DNA of 33,318 nucleotides. It comes from Clostridia bacterium. GTDB lineage: Bacteria; Bacillota; Clostridia; Peptostreptococcales; Acidaminobacteraceae. The translations under genes and the position numbers were made by a program. A model generated the notes under the pieces. The model was not told the DNA's origin and made no database searches. It saw nothing but the letters and a program-made list of their open reading frames with translations. Shown here piece by piece: positions 9,949 through 19,154 of the stretch; the first letter of the stretch is position 1, and each line of letters begins with the position of its first letter. Location: assembly GCA_016938815.1 (NCBI GenBank), contig JAFGTX010000267.1:1-33318 (forward strand), written 5' to 3'.

Positions 9949-10830
9949 TTAACGCAATCGCGAATTACCGATCACCGCACCAATAATCATCAAACCGCTC
10001 AATATATTGATGGGATTCACAGCCTCTTTTAAAAACGCTATCGCCAAAACTGTTGAAAATACAGGAACAAGATTTATGAACAAAGCGGTTTTAGCAGGTC
10101 CTATCTCTTTAATGCTCAATTGCTGAATGGTGTATCCAAGTACAGTCGGGAAAACGGCCATGTAGATCACGGCAGCATAAGCGCCTGCGGATACATTTAA
10201 GGCGTGATCAAGGATCATTTCTTTCAAAGCAAAGGGTGTTAATAGAAGTACGCAACCGATAAAGGTGTATGTGCTGAGTTTTAAAGGATGCATTTTTGCC
10301 GTAGCACTTTTCACGAGAACCGAGTAACTCGACCAGCAACACGATGCAAACAACATGATGAGGTCACCCTTGTTGACACCAAGATGTAATATATCGAATA
10401 TCTGCCAGTCGGTTATTGTAAGCAGCACACCCATAAAAGCAATCAGGATATATCCTATGCGCTTCATGGTAAGACGGTCACCAAGGAAAAGCGCGGCTAG
10501 AGCCGCTGTTATCAGCGGATTGCTTGCATTGATCATGGCTGCTTTAGAAGCGGTTGTATAGCGCAAGGCTAAGAAAAACGGCAAATGATAACCAATCATG
10601 CCCACCACAGAAAGCTGGAGGACCATTTTATAGTCGGACTTCGATAATCGCCAGTCCGTACCCATGTGTCTTTTCATAACGCCAAACAGTATGATGGAAG
10701 CAAATAAGAATCTCAAGTAGGTCAGCATAATCGGACTGAGTTCGTTAATGCCTAATTTGCCCGCAATAAAAGCACCCGCCCAGAAAACGGCTGCAAATGA
10801 CATCAAAATGTAGTTGTTTTTTTTCTGCAT
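9949..10830 (-). CDS. DMT superfamily (EamA) transporter
   Basis: About 10 hydrophobic segments; EamA-like sequence (FAAVFWAGAFIAGKLGINELSPIMLTYLRFLFA). Confidence 0.88.
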   Translation of the reverse strand: MQKKNNYILMSFAAVFWAGAFIAGKLGINELSPIMLTYLRFLFASIILFGVMKRHMGTDWRLSKSDYKMVLQLSVVGMIGYHLPFFLALRYTTASKAAMINASNPLITAALAALFLGDRLTMKRIGYILIAFMGVLLTITDWQIFDILHLGVNKGDLIMLFASCCWSSYSVLVKSATAKMHPLKLSTYTFIGCVLLLTPFALKEMILDHALNVSAGAYAAVIYMAVFPTVLGYTIQQLSIKEIGPAKTALFINLVPVFSTVLAIAFLKEAVNPINILSGLMIIGAVIGNSRLR

Positions 10831-10865
10831 GAGAGACTCCTATGATGTATGGTTTTGAATAAATT

Positions 10866-11720
10866 TTACCACGAAAAATCTACTTCTACTATAATCAAAC
10901 TCGCGAATAGTAAAAGCGCGCCGACATAACCTTGTATAGTTAGGATTTCTTTAAAAACCATAAAGGCGAAGAAAGCGGCAAAGACGGGTTCCAGTGAAAA
11001 AATTAACCCTGTATGAACTGCACTTGTGTATTTTTGCGCTACCGTTTGTGTCACAAAACCAAACGCAGAGCAGAATAGGCTGAGTGCCAGAACAACACCC
11101 CACGATGAAGGCGTAGATGGCAACTGTGGGGTTTCGATGGCAATGGCAATGAGTGTACTGTAGATAGCAAGAAAACCAAGCTGGAAAATGCCTAAATTAA
11201 GCGAATCAACCTTCTGAGTTAATTGACCCGTAACGACAATATGCACCGCAAAAAATAAAGAACACAAAATGCAGTAGATATCTCCTACTTGAAATGTCAT
11301 TGATTCTTTCAGCGTTAAGAGTGCAACACCTATAATCGCAAGAAAAATACTGAAAATCGTCTTCTGCTGTATTTTAGTTTTCAGGCAGATGAAAGACAAC
11401 ATAGGTACAAAAATGGCCGCAATGCAGGTTAAAAATCCCGCATTGGAGGCGCTTGTGTATTGCACGCCGTAATTCATGAATGCGAAAACGACAGTCAGCA
11501 GCAGCCCAATCAAGGCAGAATACTTCAAAGTGTTTCGATCCACTTGTCGGACGTGCTTATGAAAAATAGCAGCCGTTGTCGCAAAAGCAATAATCGACCT
11601 CAGTGCGATTAAGTTGAATTCTGTGAGCCCTTGAAGCCCAATTTTGGTGAGCATAACAGATGCCCCCCAAAATACAGTGACCAGTATTAATGCAATATCC
11701 GCTTTGTGCTGCACATTCAT
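10866..11720 (-). CDS. DMT superfamily (EamA) transporter
   Basis: TVFWGASVMLTKIGLQGLTEFNLIALRSIIAF; start moved from 11741 to ATG 11720, preceded by a GGGGGG ribosome-binding site. Confidence 0.88.
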   Translation of the reverse strand: MNVQHKADIALILVTVFWGASVMLTKIGLQGLTEFNLIALRSIIAFATTAAIFHKHVRQVDRNTLKYSALIGLLLTVVFAFMNYGVQYTSASNAGFLTCIAAIFVPMLSFICLKTKIQQKTIFSIFLAIIGVALLTLKESMTFQVGDIYCILCSLFFAVHIVVTGQLTQKVDSLNLGIFQLGFLAIYSTLIAIAIETPQLPSTPSSWGVVLALSLFCSAFGFVTQTVAQKYTSAVHTGLIFSLEPVFAAFFAFMVFKEILTIQGYVGALLLFASLIIVEVDFSW

Positions 11721-11770
11721 GTTTACGCCCCCCACCGGCATTAAAATGCACTTTCAATTGGTTTTATCTG

Positions 11771-11804
11771 AAAAAAAGGACAGGGTAAAAGATACCACTG
11801 TCCT
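11771..11804 (-). terminator. Intrinsic terminator downstream of cheR
   Basis: Minus strand AGGACAG...CTGTCCT followed by TTTTTT. Confidence 0.75.
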
Positions 11805-11815
11805 AAAGTCTCTTG

Positions 11816-12592
11816 CTATTCCAATGATTTTTGATAGAAGAATGTTTTTAAAGGTTTGAAATTGTATTTGGCTGGTACGATAATCTGTTCTGTACTGCCA
11901 ACAAACAAAATACCATCATTTACTAACGCATCATTGAATTTCTTGTACATCTCATCTTTTGCTTCTTCTGTAAAGTAGATCATAACATTTCGACATACAA
12001 TTAAATCGTAATTTTTAGGATACGTGTCTTTCAATAGGTTAAAATGTTGAAATTCAACACATTTTTTAATTTCTTCGCTGATTTTATACGCATTACCCAC
12101 CGGTTCAAAATATTTCTTTTTAAATTCCTCAGGCACATTCTCAATACTTTTAGCGCTGTAAACACCAATTTTAGCCTTATTGATCGCTTCTTTGTCAATA
12201 TCTACCGCCAAAATTTTAATGCGATTCAATGGAAAGAAATTACTTAGGGTCATAACCAACGTATAAGGTTCCTCACCAGTCGAACACGCCGCACTCCATA
12301 CCTTGAGCGTTGATCGTGTCTTTAACAGCTCCGGTATGACGGATGTCTTAAGAACTTCCCATTGATTGGTGTTTCGGAAGAATTCAGAAACGTTAATGGT
12401 TAAATAGTTGATGAATTCGTCAAATACTGCTTTATCTGTATCGAGCAATCGAAAATAAGCTTCAAAACTATCGCAATTGTTTCTTTTTATCAAAGACTCA
12501 ATACGTCTTTTCATTTGTCGCTCTTTGTACAATGATAAATCAAGACCAGTCTTCTTAAAGATTTTTGATTTGAAATTTTCATATCCTTCCAT
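11816..12592 (-). CDS. cheR: CheR-type protein-glutamate O-methyltransferase
   Basis: CheR N-terminal domain and SAM domain motifs VWSAACSTGEEPYTLVM, YDLIVCRNVMIYF. Confidence 0.92.
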   Translation of the reverse strand: MEGYENFKSKIFKKTGLDLSLYKERQMKRRIESLIKRNNCDSFEAYFRLLDTDKAVFDEFINYLTINVSEFFRNTNQWEVLKTSVIPELLKTRSTLKVWSAACSTGEEPYTLVMTLSNFFPLNRIKILAVDIDKEAINKAKIGVYSAKSIENVPEEFKKKYFEPVGNAYKISEEIKKCVEFQHFNLLKDTYPKNYDLIVCRNVMIYFTEEAKDEMYKKFNDALVNDGILFVGSTEQIIVPAKYNFKPLKTFFYQKSLE

Positions 12593-12647
12593 AGCAGCAC
12601 CCCTTTTTTATTTTATTTATACACTATAATTCCCCATTAAAAACAAG

Positions 12648-12676
12648 AAAGTCGTGTAACATTGTTACACGACTTT
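12648..12676 (-). terminator. Hairpin terminator downstream of the rpsA-like gene
   Basis: Perfect 14 bp inverted repeat AAAGTCGTGTAACA-A-TGTTACACGACTTT followed by CTTGTTTTT on the minus strand. Confidence 0.75.
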
Positions 12677-12686
12677 AAAGGCTATA

Positions 12687-13772
12687 CTATGCTTCTTCAG
12701 TAACTTCTTCAGATGCCATAGTTGCTTTGATAGAAAGTTTTAATTTTTTCTCTTCTACGTCAGCTTCTAAAATCTTAACTGTTACTTCGTCACCAACGCT
12801 TAACGCGTCAGATGGCTTTTCAATTCTTTTTTTGTCGATTTGAGAAACGTGAATAAGGCCTTCAACACCTGGCTCTAATTCAGCAAAAGCACCAAAATCA
12901 GTCAAGTTTACAACTTTAGCAGCAAAGCTGTCTTCTAAGTTGTATTTTTCGTTGAATACTGTCCAAGGATCAGAAGTAAGTTGCTTGATACTTAATGAAA
13001 TCTTTTCGCTACCTTGATCAGCTTTAAGTACTTTAACTTGGATTTTGTCACCTACAGCTACAACATCTTTAGGGCTCTTGATTCTACCCCAAGATAATTC
13101 TGATAAGTGAATTAAACCATCAAATCCACCAACATCAACGAATACGCCGAAGCTAGCAATTCTCTTAACTTCACCTTCAACAACTGCACCTTCAGTAACA
13201 TTTTCCCAAACTGCAGACATTTTAGCTTTGTGTTCAGCAAGAGCCAAATCTTTTCTAGAGAATACGATTCTCTTTCTTCTTTTGTTGATTTCAATAATCT
13301 TAACTTCTAATTTTTGACCTGTAAATTGAGACATGTCTTTTACAAAAGTAGCCGCTAAGTGAGAAGCAGGGATAAATCCTCTAACTTCGTTGTAGTATGC
13401 TGCCACACCACCTTTAAGAACTTCGCCAATTCTAACTTTGATAAGTTCTTCTTTGCCGTAAAGCTCTTCTAACTCATCCCAGTCTTTAAACTGAGCTAAG
13501 CGCTTAATAGATAACAATACATTGCCATCGCCGTCATCTGTTCTAAGTACAAATGCATTAACCTCGTCATCTATTTTAAATTCATCGATTGCAGCGTCGT
13601 TAGTTGCTGAAACCTCCGATCTTGGAATGATACCGTCGTTCTTGTAACCGATGTTTAACACGATTTTGTCAGTGTCGATTTGAACAACCTTTCCTTTGAT
13701 CGTGTCACCTTTTCTCGGAACCTTGAACGACTCGTCCATTTCCTTTAGAATTTCTTCCATTGTTGTGCTCAT
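12687..13772 (-). CDS. rpsA: 30S ribosomal protein S1 homolog with multiple S1 domains (RpsA/YpfD-like)
   Basis: Repeated S1 motifs (GDTIKGKVVQIDTDKIVLNIGYKNDGIIPRSE; GAVVEGEVKRIASFGVFVDVGGFDGLIHLSELSW; LTDFGAFAELEPGVEGLIHVSQI). ATG 13772 preferred over the TTG at 13778. Confidence 0.92.
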   Translation of the reverse strand: MSTTMEEILKEMDESFKVPRKGDTIKGKVVQIDTDKIVLNIGYKNDGIIPRSEVSATNDAAIDEFKIDDEVNAFVLRTDDGDGNVLLSIKRLAQFKDWDELEELYGKEELIKVRIGEVLKGGVAAYYNEVRGFIPASHLAATFVKDMSQFTGQKLEVKIIEINKRRKRIVFSRKDLALAEHKAKMSAVWENVTEGAVVEGEVKRIASFGVFVDVGGFDGLIHLSELSWGRIKSPKDVVAVGDKIQVKVLKADQGSEKISLSIKQLTSDPWTVFNEKYNLEDSFAAKVVNLTDFGAFAELEPGVEGLIHVSQIDKKRIEKPSDALSVGDEVTVKILEADVEEKKLKLSIKATMASEEVTEEA

Positions 13773-14611
13773 TAACAATTACCTCGCCTTCTAAATTTAT
13801 TAATAATTTCTTGTATGACCCAATCTGGCGTTGACGCGCCTGCTGTGATACCTATAACGACATCTCCAGCAAATTCCTCATAAGAAAGTTCATCAGCAGA
13901 TTCTACAAAATAGGTAGCCGCACAAATGGATCTACATATCTCATATAATTTTTTGCTATTTGAACTGTTCTTTCCGCCAACGACAATCATGCAATCCGCT
14001 TGAGAAGCAAGTTCTCTCGCGGCCTGCTGTCTTTTGGCAGTCGCATCACAAATCGTATTGAAAACAACGACCTGCTCAGATTTTGATCTAAGAATATTTA
14101 TCATATTTTCCCAAAGTTCTGTGTTGAAGGTCGTTTGTCCAACTATGCAAGTCGGTCCATCAATCTCCAGCAACCTAGCTGCATCGACCGTATCAATAAT
14201 CGTTGCGCTATTGTCACACCAGCCATTAATACCGATGACTTCAGGATGGGTTGAATCACCAATAATTATTATACCATATTTTTTAGCATAATAGTCACTA
14301 ACAATACGATGAATTTTAGAAACATAAGGACAAGTGCAATTGAAAACCGTATTTTTTGAAGTTTCCAGTTGTTCAATCACCTGTTTGGCTTCACCATGAG
14401 AACGTATAATCACTCGTTCACCCTCTGCTTCAGCAGCTGTATCAATGACTTGAAGGCCTAGTTTCTTAAGTCTGTCGACTTCAAGCGGATTATGAATTAA
14501 CGCGCCTAAGGCCTTTGACGGACCTTCTGTCTTCAATATTTCTTCTGTATCATCTATTGCTTTCTTAACACCATAACAAAAACCGGCATATTCTGCAATC
14601 CTTATTTCCAT
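13772..14611 (-). CDS. ispH: 4-hydroxy-3-methylbut-2-enyl diphosphate reductase IspH
   Basis: FeS cysteine contexts GFCYGVKKA, NCTCPYVSK, TICDATAKRQQAA. Confidence 0.95.
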   Translation of the reverse strand: MEIRIAEYAGFCYGVKKAIDDTEEILKTEGPSKALGALIHNPLEVDRLKKLGLQVIDTAAEAEGERVIIRSHGEAKQVIEQLETSKNTVFNCTCPYVSKIHRIVSDYYAKKYGIIIIGDSTHPEVIGINGWCDNSATIIDTVDAARLLEIDGPTCIVGQTTFNTELWENMINILRSKSEQVVVFNTICDATAKRQQAARELASQADCMIVVGGKNSSNSKKLYEICRSICAATYFVESADELSYEEFAGDVVIGITAGASTPDWVIQEIINKFRRRGNC

Positions 14612-14623
14612 AATTTATCCCTA

Positions 14624-15229
14624 TTATCCTTTCTGGTTGATTGCCAAGTGATCATAAGTGATTTGTAGAATGGATTGTGTAAGTTTCTGATAAGTTTCCG
14701 AATCCAGTTTTTGACCCTCATATTCTTCTAAAGAAACCACCGGATGGTAGGTTATCTTAATCTTTGAAAACAATTTATAAGTAGAATCTACGGTTACCGG
14801 TATAATCGGCACCTTCGCTTTAATGGCAATCAGCGCAACACCCGGTTTTGCATCCAGTGGTGTCCCGTCGGTTTTCTTGTTTCTCGTCCCTTCCGGGAAA
14901 ATCAACAAGCCCTCGCCACCCTTTAATATCTTTAAAGATGTTTTGATCGCCGTTATGTCATTGCCATCTCGATCGACTGGAAACACCTTGATTCTCGGTA
15001 ATATGAACTTTAGAATCCAAACATCGAAGGCTTCTTTCTTTGACATGGCATGTAAATCCATACGTGGGAAAAAACCACCGATGAGCGGTGGATCGTACAT
15101 ACTCAAATGATTGGGTGCTAGCAGATAGCCTGAGTCCTTAGGTATGTTTTCTTCACCATAAACTTCGACTCTAAAAAACAGCTTATAGAAAGCTCTCATT
15201 GCGAGTTTTGCAAAACTATAGAAAGTCAT
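14624..15229 (-). CDS. plsC: 1-acyl-sn-glycerol-3-phosphate acyltransferase (PlsC family)
   Basis: NHLSMYDPP (HX4D) and FPEGTR motifs. Start moved from 15250 to 15229, with AGGTGAG upstream. Confidence 0.93.
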   Translation of the reverse strand: MTFYSFAKLAMRAFYKLFFRVEVYGEENIPKDSGYLLAPNHLSMYDPPLIGGFFPRMDLHAMSKKEAFDVWILKFILPRIKVFPVDRDGNDITAIKTSLKILKGGEGLLIFPEGTRNKKTDGTPLDAKPGVALIAIKAKVPIIPVTVDSTYKLFSKIKITYHPVVSLEEYEGQKLDSETYQKLTQSILQITYDHLAINQKG

Positions 15230-15230
15230 C

Positions 15231-15884
15231 TTACTCACCTTCTTGAACAATTTTTATAATTTCTGAAACTACTTCTTCAATGGTCAGACCTGTTGTGTCA
15301 ACTTCATGTGCATCCTCTGCTTTTTTTAGCGGTGAGGTTTGGCGATTCATATCATCGTAGTCACGTTTCTTGATATCTTCTCTGATCGAATCCATTTCAA
15401 CAGCATGTCCTTTTGCAATCAGTTCTTTATAACGCCGTTCTGCTCTTTCATCAACTGAGGCTGTCAAAAATATTTTGTGAGTTGCATTCGGCAGCACTAC
15501 GGTACCGATATCTCTACCGTCCATAATGATGCTGTTGTTTTGACTGATATGCTGTTGACGTTTAACCAGCTCTTCCCTAACTAATTTGTTAGCGGCATAA
15601 CTAGAGACATTTTCAGCAATCTTAGGCGTTCTGATTTCCTCAGAACGATCAACATGATCTAAAATGAGCAACTCCCCTTTGAAGGTAATGTCTGTATCGT
15701 CCAGCATCGTCTTCAGAGATAACGTGTCATCTGGCTCAATATGCTGTGCCAACGCTTTATAAGTAATACCCCGATACATTGCACCTGTATCCAAGTATAT
15801 AATGTCCAATTTCTTGGCAATGATTTTTGAAATGGTACTTTTCCCTGATCCTGCAGGACCGTCTATTGCTATTTGAATCGTCAT
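15231..15884 (-). CDS. cmk: Cytidylate kinase
   Basis: IAIDGPAGSGKSTISKIIAKKL, DTGAMYRGITYKA, MDGRDIGTVVLPNA. Start at ATG 15884 (MTIQIAIDGP). Confidence 0.96.
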   Translation of the reverse strand: MTIQIAIDGPAGSGKSTISKIIAKKLDIIYLDTGAMYRGITYKALAQHIEPDDTLSLKTMLDDTDITFKGELLILDHVDRSEEIRTPKIAENVSSYAANKLVREELVKRQQHISQNNSIIMDGRDIGTVVLPNATHKIFLTASVDERAERRYKELIAKGHAVEMDSIREDIKKRDYDDMNRQTSPLKKAEDAHEVDTTGLTIEEVVSEIIKIVQEGE

Positions 15885-15946
15885 GCATTGCCTCCACATG
15901 TATTTTATATCATCAATATAGTATAACACAAAATTTTGTTAATATA

Positions 15947-15974
15947 TAAAAAAAGTGGCGTTTATGCCACTTTT
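15947..15974 (-). terminator. Intrinsic terminator downstream of the GNAT gene
   Basis: Minus strand AAAAGTGGCATAAACGCCACTTTTTTT. Confidence 0.85.
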
Positions 15975-15982
15975 ACATTCGA

Positions 15983-16468
15983 TCAATGTCGATCATACCT
16001 TAATATGACGTTGGTTTTTTCCACCTTGAAAGCAACAAATCCGAGACGCTCAAAAAAATCGAGTGCCGGGTCACGAACATCTACACTGAGACAAATACCA
16101 TGCACACTTGCAGGCAATTGCGCCATTAGATAATGTACCAGATCTGTACCGATACCTTTGTTTCTATAAGCGCCATCTATAACAATCGTTAACTCAGGTA
16201 ATTTATCGTTGATATAAGCTTCACCTGGTGCATCCTTCGTAAAGAACTTAAGCCAAACAGCACCAATCGCCTCTGAAGTCATCGAATCTATGGCGATGTA
16301 GCCGATATCCTCATCATGCCATGGATGAATATATTTCTTATAGCGTTCCGTTTCCAATACAGAGCGGTCCGGCATAGGTTCGTCATCCAAAACGAAGACG
16401 GTTTCATAAAGTAGCAGTTCCAAGTATGGGACATCAAATGCATTAATTTTTCTGAACTCAGCTTTCAT
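15983..16468 (-). CDS. GNAT family N-acetyltransferase
   Basis: LTIVIDGAYRNKGIGTDLVHYLMAQ (acetyl-CoA binding loop) and DFFERLGFVAFKVEKTNVILRY. Confidence 0.85.
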   Translation of the reverse strand: MKAEFRKINAFDVPYLELLLYETVFVLDDEPMPDRSVLETERYKKYIHPWHDEDIGYIAIDSMTSEAIGAVWLKFFTKDAPGEAYINDKLPELTIVIDGAYRNKGIGTDLVHYLMAQLPASVHGICLSVDVRDPALDFFERLGFVAFKVEKTNVILRYDRH

Positions 16469-16483
16469 GTCGCATCCCCCTCA

Positions 16484-17032
16484 CTAATTGTTTAAAACAA
16501 TGTCAACAATCTCCCAGCTAATGGTCTTGTTGTTATCGATCTTAAAAGTCAGCAATGCTGTTCCGTCGATGTGTCCATCGTCAAAAGTCGCATAGACCCA
16601 CTTGTCATTGAGTAAAACGGCGTTTTCAGGGCGCCAAGCCATAGAACCACCTAGAACACCTTCAAAAGGAATCAAGTTGTTGTGATGATTCAAATCATTT
16701 AAGATCAAGGAATAATCCTCGTAGCCCATCGCCTTTAATCTTTGTTTGGACAGCTCATCCAAGGTCAAAGTGTTATTTAAATCGTTTTGCAACTCCAATT
16801 TTTCAGAATTGATTTTTTGCACTTCAATCGTGAGCTTTTTAATCATCTCACTACTCTCACTATTCAAAGCGCTCATATCCGTTAAACTTTCAGAAAGTTT
16901 GATTTGTTTTGTTTGAAGGCTTTCGTTAACCTCTTGAAGTTTCTGTACTGTTACCAGCAGATAACCCGAAATTAGAACAGAAACAATTAACAATATGCTT
17001 AAAATGGTCTGCCTTTTTTGTGTTGGATTCAT
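16484..17032 (-). CDS. Hypothetical protein with an N-terminal TM helix, coiled coil and small C-terminal domain
   Basis: TILSILLIVSVLISGYLLVTVQ hydrophobic segment followed by a heptad-rich region; C-terminal domain GSMAWRPENAVLLNDKWVYATFDDGHIDGTALLTFKI. Confidence 0.7.
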   Translation of the reverse strand: MNPTQKRQTILSILLIVSVLISGYLLVTVQKLQEVNESLQTKQIKLSESLTDMSALNSESSEMIKKLTIEVQKINSEKLELQNDLNNTLTLDELSKQRLKAMGYEDYSLILNDLNHHNNLIPFEGVLGGSMAWRPENAVLLNDKWVYATFDDGHIDGTALLTFKIDNNKTISWEIVDIVLNN

Positions 17033-17122
17033 ACTATTCTCCTCATACTAACCTAACATAAGCATAACACAATACGGCGGCAGAGTGTATTATGAAATTC
17101 TTAATTCATAAATTTTATAGGA

Positions 17123-18151
17123 TTAAACAGTTTCACTATTTTTCAAATTTACAATAAGAGCCAGCGCAATGGTACCATAAGCGATGAAACTTCTAAAGTA
17201 CTCTCCTAATGCAGGATTATCAAATAGCTGTTGGCCGGCTTGTGGCGATACGATAAAGAGCGTATGAAAAACCAGTAAACCCAGAATCCCCTGTCGTACA
17301 GTCGCATCTTTTATTGTCGCACCACCTGCCATAAGTGCTGCGCTGGCAAATATCTCATGCTTTAAGTGTCCTGTATAGACATTGAGCATGCCAATATTTT
17401 GCAAATAGATCATATGTCCTAGACTTGCAACAACTGTCGATAAGACAATAGCTTTGATACGGACTTTTTTACTGTTAATACCCACCATATAAGCACGATC
17501 GCTGGAATCGCCCACACATTTTATCTCCTTTCCGAAAGGCGTATGCATTAAGTAATTGATAAAGGCGCCAAAAAATAAAACGACACCAATCATAAACATA
17601 GGAAATGAGATATCATGCAGGGTCACAACAAATATCTTATCCAACACACCACGAAAAGGCTCCAAATCGATTAAATTACGGACACCCGTTCCACGAGAAA
17701 GTAGAATTTCCGTATTCTTGACAGGAATAATGCTACCAACACAGACAAGGAAAATTAGCTGGTAAAAACCATTGGCCAAAAAACCAATAATCATCGTTGT
17801 AATCATCTCTTTTCCAGGCACCTGGTTTAGGCAGTGACCGATAAGCACACCAAATACAATTGCAAAAGTCAACGAGAGTGATAAAGCAGCCACGCCACCT
17901 AATTTCCCCCCTAGCCCTGCTGCAATGGCAATGATATACCCCATCTGTGCACACATGGCACCTACCGTCACCGAAAAATTCAAACCCATACCTGCTTTGA
18001 TCGGAATAATCAGCGCAAAAATCATAACACCGTTGCGCACAAAGCGGTTAACCGTTTCGTTAAGCACAAAACTCGGGCTAAGGCCAGAAACAGAGATACC
18101 TATAATGGACAGCACAAAAAAGAATAAAGGCATCTGATATTTTTTAAGCAT
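17123..18151 (-). CDS. ABC transporter permease (BPD_transp_2-like)
   Basis: Polytopic; GMGLNFSVTVGAMCAQMGYIIA and FASAALMAGGATIKDATVRQGILG typical of sugar/nucleoside-type permeases; adjacent to paralogous permease and ATPase. Confidence 0.88.
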   Translation of the reverse strand: MLKKYQMPLFFFVLSIIGISVSGLSPSFVLNETVNRFVRNGVMIFALIIPIKAGMGLNFSVTVGAMCAQMGYIIAIAAGLGGKLGGVAALSLSLTFAIVFGVLIGHCLNQVPGKEMITTMIIGFLANGFYQLIFLVCVGSIIPVKNTEILLSRGTGVRNLIDLEPFRGVLDKIFVVTLHDISFPMFMIGVVLFFGAFINYLMHTPFGKEIKCVGDSSDRAYMVGINSKKVRIKAIVLSTVVASLGHMIYLQNIGMLNVYTGHLKHEIFASAALMAGGATIKDATVRQGILGLLVFHTLFIVSPQAGQQLFDNPALGEYFRSFIAYGTIALALIVNLKNSETV

Positions 18152-19154
18152 AGCGGCCTCCCTTCTCTGAAATCAAAAGCGCGTAAAGTATAATACCATT
18201 GGTGATGATATTACGTACAATTTCTGAAATCTCAGGTAATAAAAGTTCGTTGGCAATCGGTACGGAAAGTAAATAGATACTTTGAAAGAGATAGGTCCCT
18301 ATAATGGCATGTATAATCGTCCCCTTTTTTGCAGAAGCGCCACCGATTAGCAGTGCAGAAACTGCGGGAAACGCCATCATCAACGGAGCATCGTAAAGTT
18401 CCAAAAAACCGAAACTTTGTGCGTAGACCACGATACCTACTGCGGCGATGACCAATGAAATTCTAACAGACAATAATTTTATTTTTTTTACATTCAAACC
18501 AGACGCCTTGGCGAAAGCGTCATTTTCTCCTACAGCACAAATACTTTTACCGGAGGTCGTTTTAAAGAAGTAATGAATTAGACCTGCTATAATCCCGTAA
18601 ACCAAGAGAAGTCCAAAGGGCAAGACGAAATTACCGACCTTTATAGACCATAATTGATCCAGTGTGCTGGTGAAGTAAGGATTCAAGCCGATTCTAGGAC
18701 GTAGTCCTGAACCACCTATTGGGTAAAGCATCTGACGATTACTAAAAGGCACCAATGACCAGAAAAAGTTCATCAGAGGGATGAAGGAAAAACCGATAAA
18801 GGTACTGGCAATCTCTTCTCTACCCTTAACAGCAATAAGGATTCTACCGTATACTTCACTAAAAGCGAGTGCAATGAACCCACCAAGCAATGCAGAAATC
18901 AGTAAACCCACTAAACCTGTCAGCTTGAAATTCACAGCGATACACATACCGATCAAGCCAGCGGTAATACCGACCGGCAAGCCAAAGTTCATGCCCATGC
19001 CCGCATTGAGCATCGGTATAAGACTTAAGACAAGTAAACCATTCATTGCGAATTTAATAAAAGATAGGTTCAATAGGACAATCATATCCATGTGCAAATG
19101 AAAAGCAAGGGCTACCAATAATACCAGAAAGCCTGCGATAATTTTATAAGCCAT
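18144..19154 (-). CDS. ABC transporter permease (BPD_transp_2-like)
   Basis: GMGMNFGLPVGITAGLIGMCIA, FPAVSALLIGGASAKKGTI. Start moved from 19259 to ATG 19154, since the upstream part overlaps the ATPase gene. Confidence 0.88.
   Translation of the reverse strand: MAYKIIAGFLVLLVALAFHLHMDMIVLLNLSFIKFAMNGLLVLSLIPMLNAGMGMNFGLPVGITAGLIGMCIAVNFKLTGLVGLLISALLGGFIALAFSEVYGRILIAVKGREEIASTFIGFSFIPLMNFFWSLVPFSNRQMLYPIGGSGLRPRIGLNPYFTSTLDQLWSIKVGNFVLPFGLLLVYGIIAGLIHYFFKTTSGKSICAVGENDAFAKASGLNVKKIKLLSVRISLVIAAVGIVVYAQSFGFLELYDAPLMMAFPAVSALLIGGASAKKGTIIHAIIGTYLFQSIYLLSVPIANELLLPEISEIVRNIITNGIILYALLISEKGGRYA

Noticed and set aside
9949-11720. Two adjacent EamA transporters considered as a novel heteromeric pair
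   Set aside because: Tandem DMT genes are common, each copy is full length, and nothing else links them to a pathway.
17090-17111. Inverted repeat TTATGAA...TTCATAA downstream of the last permease gene
   Set aside because: Short, AT-only stem without a clear U-run on the minus strand; too weak to call a terminator or operator.
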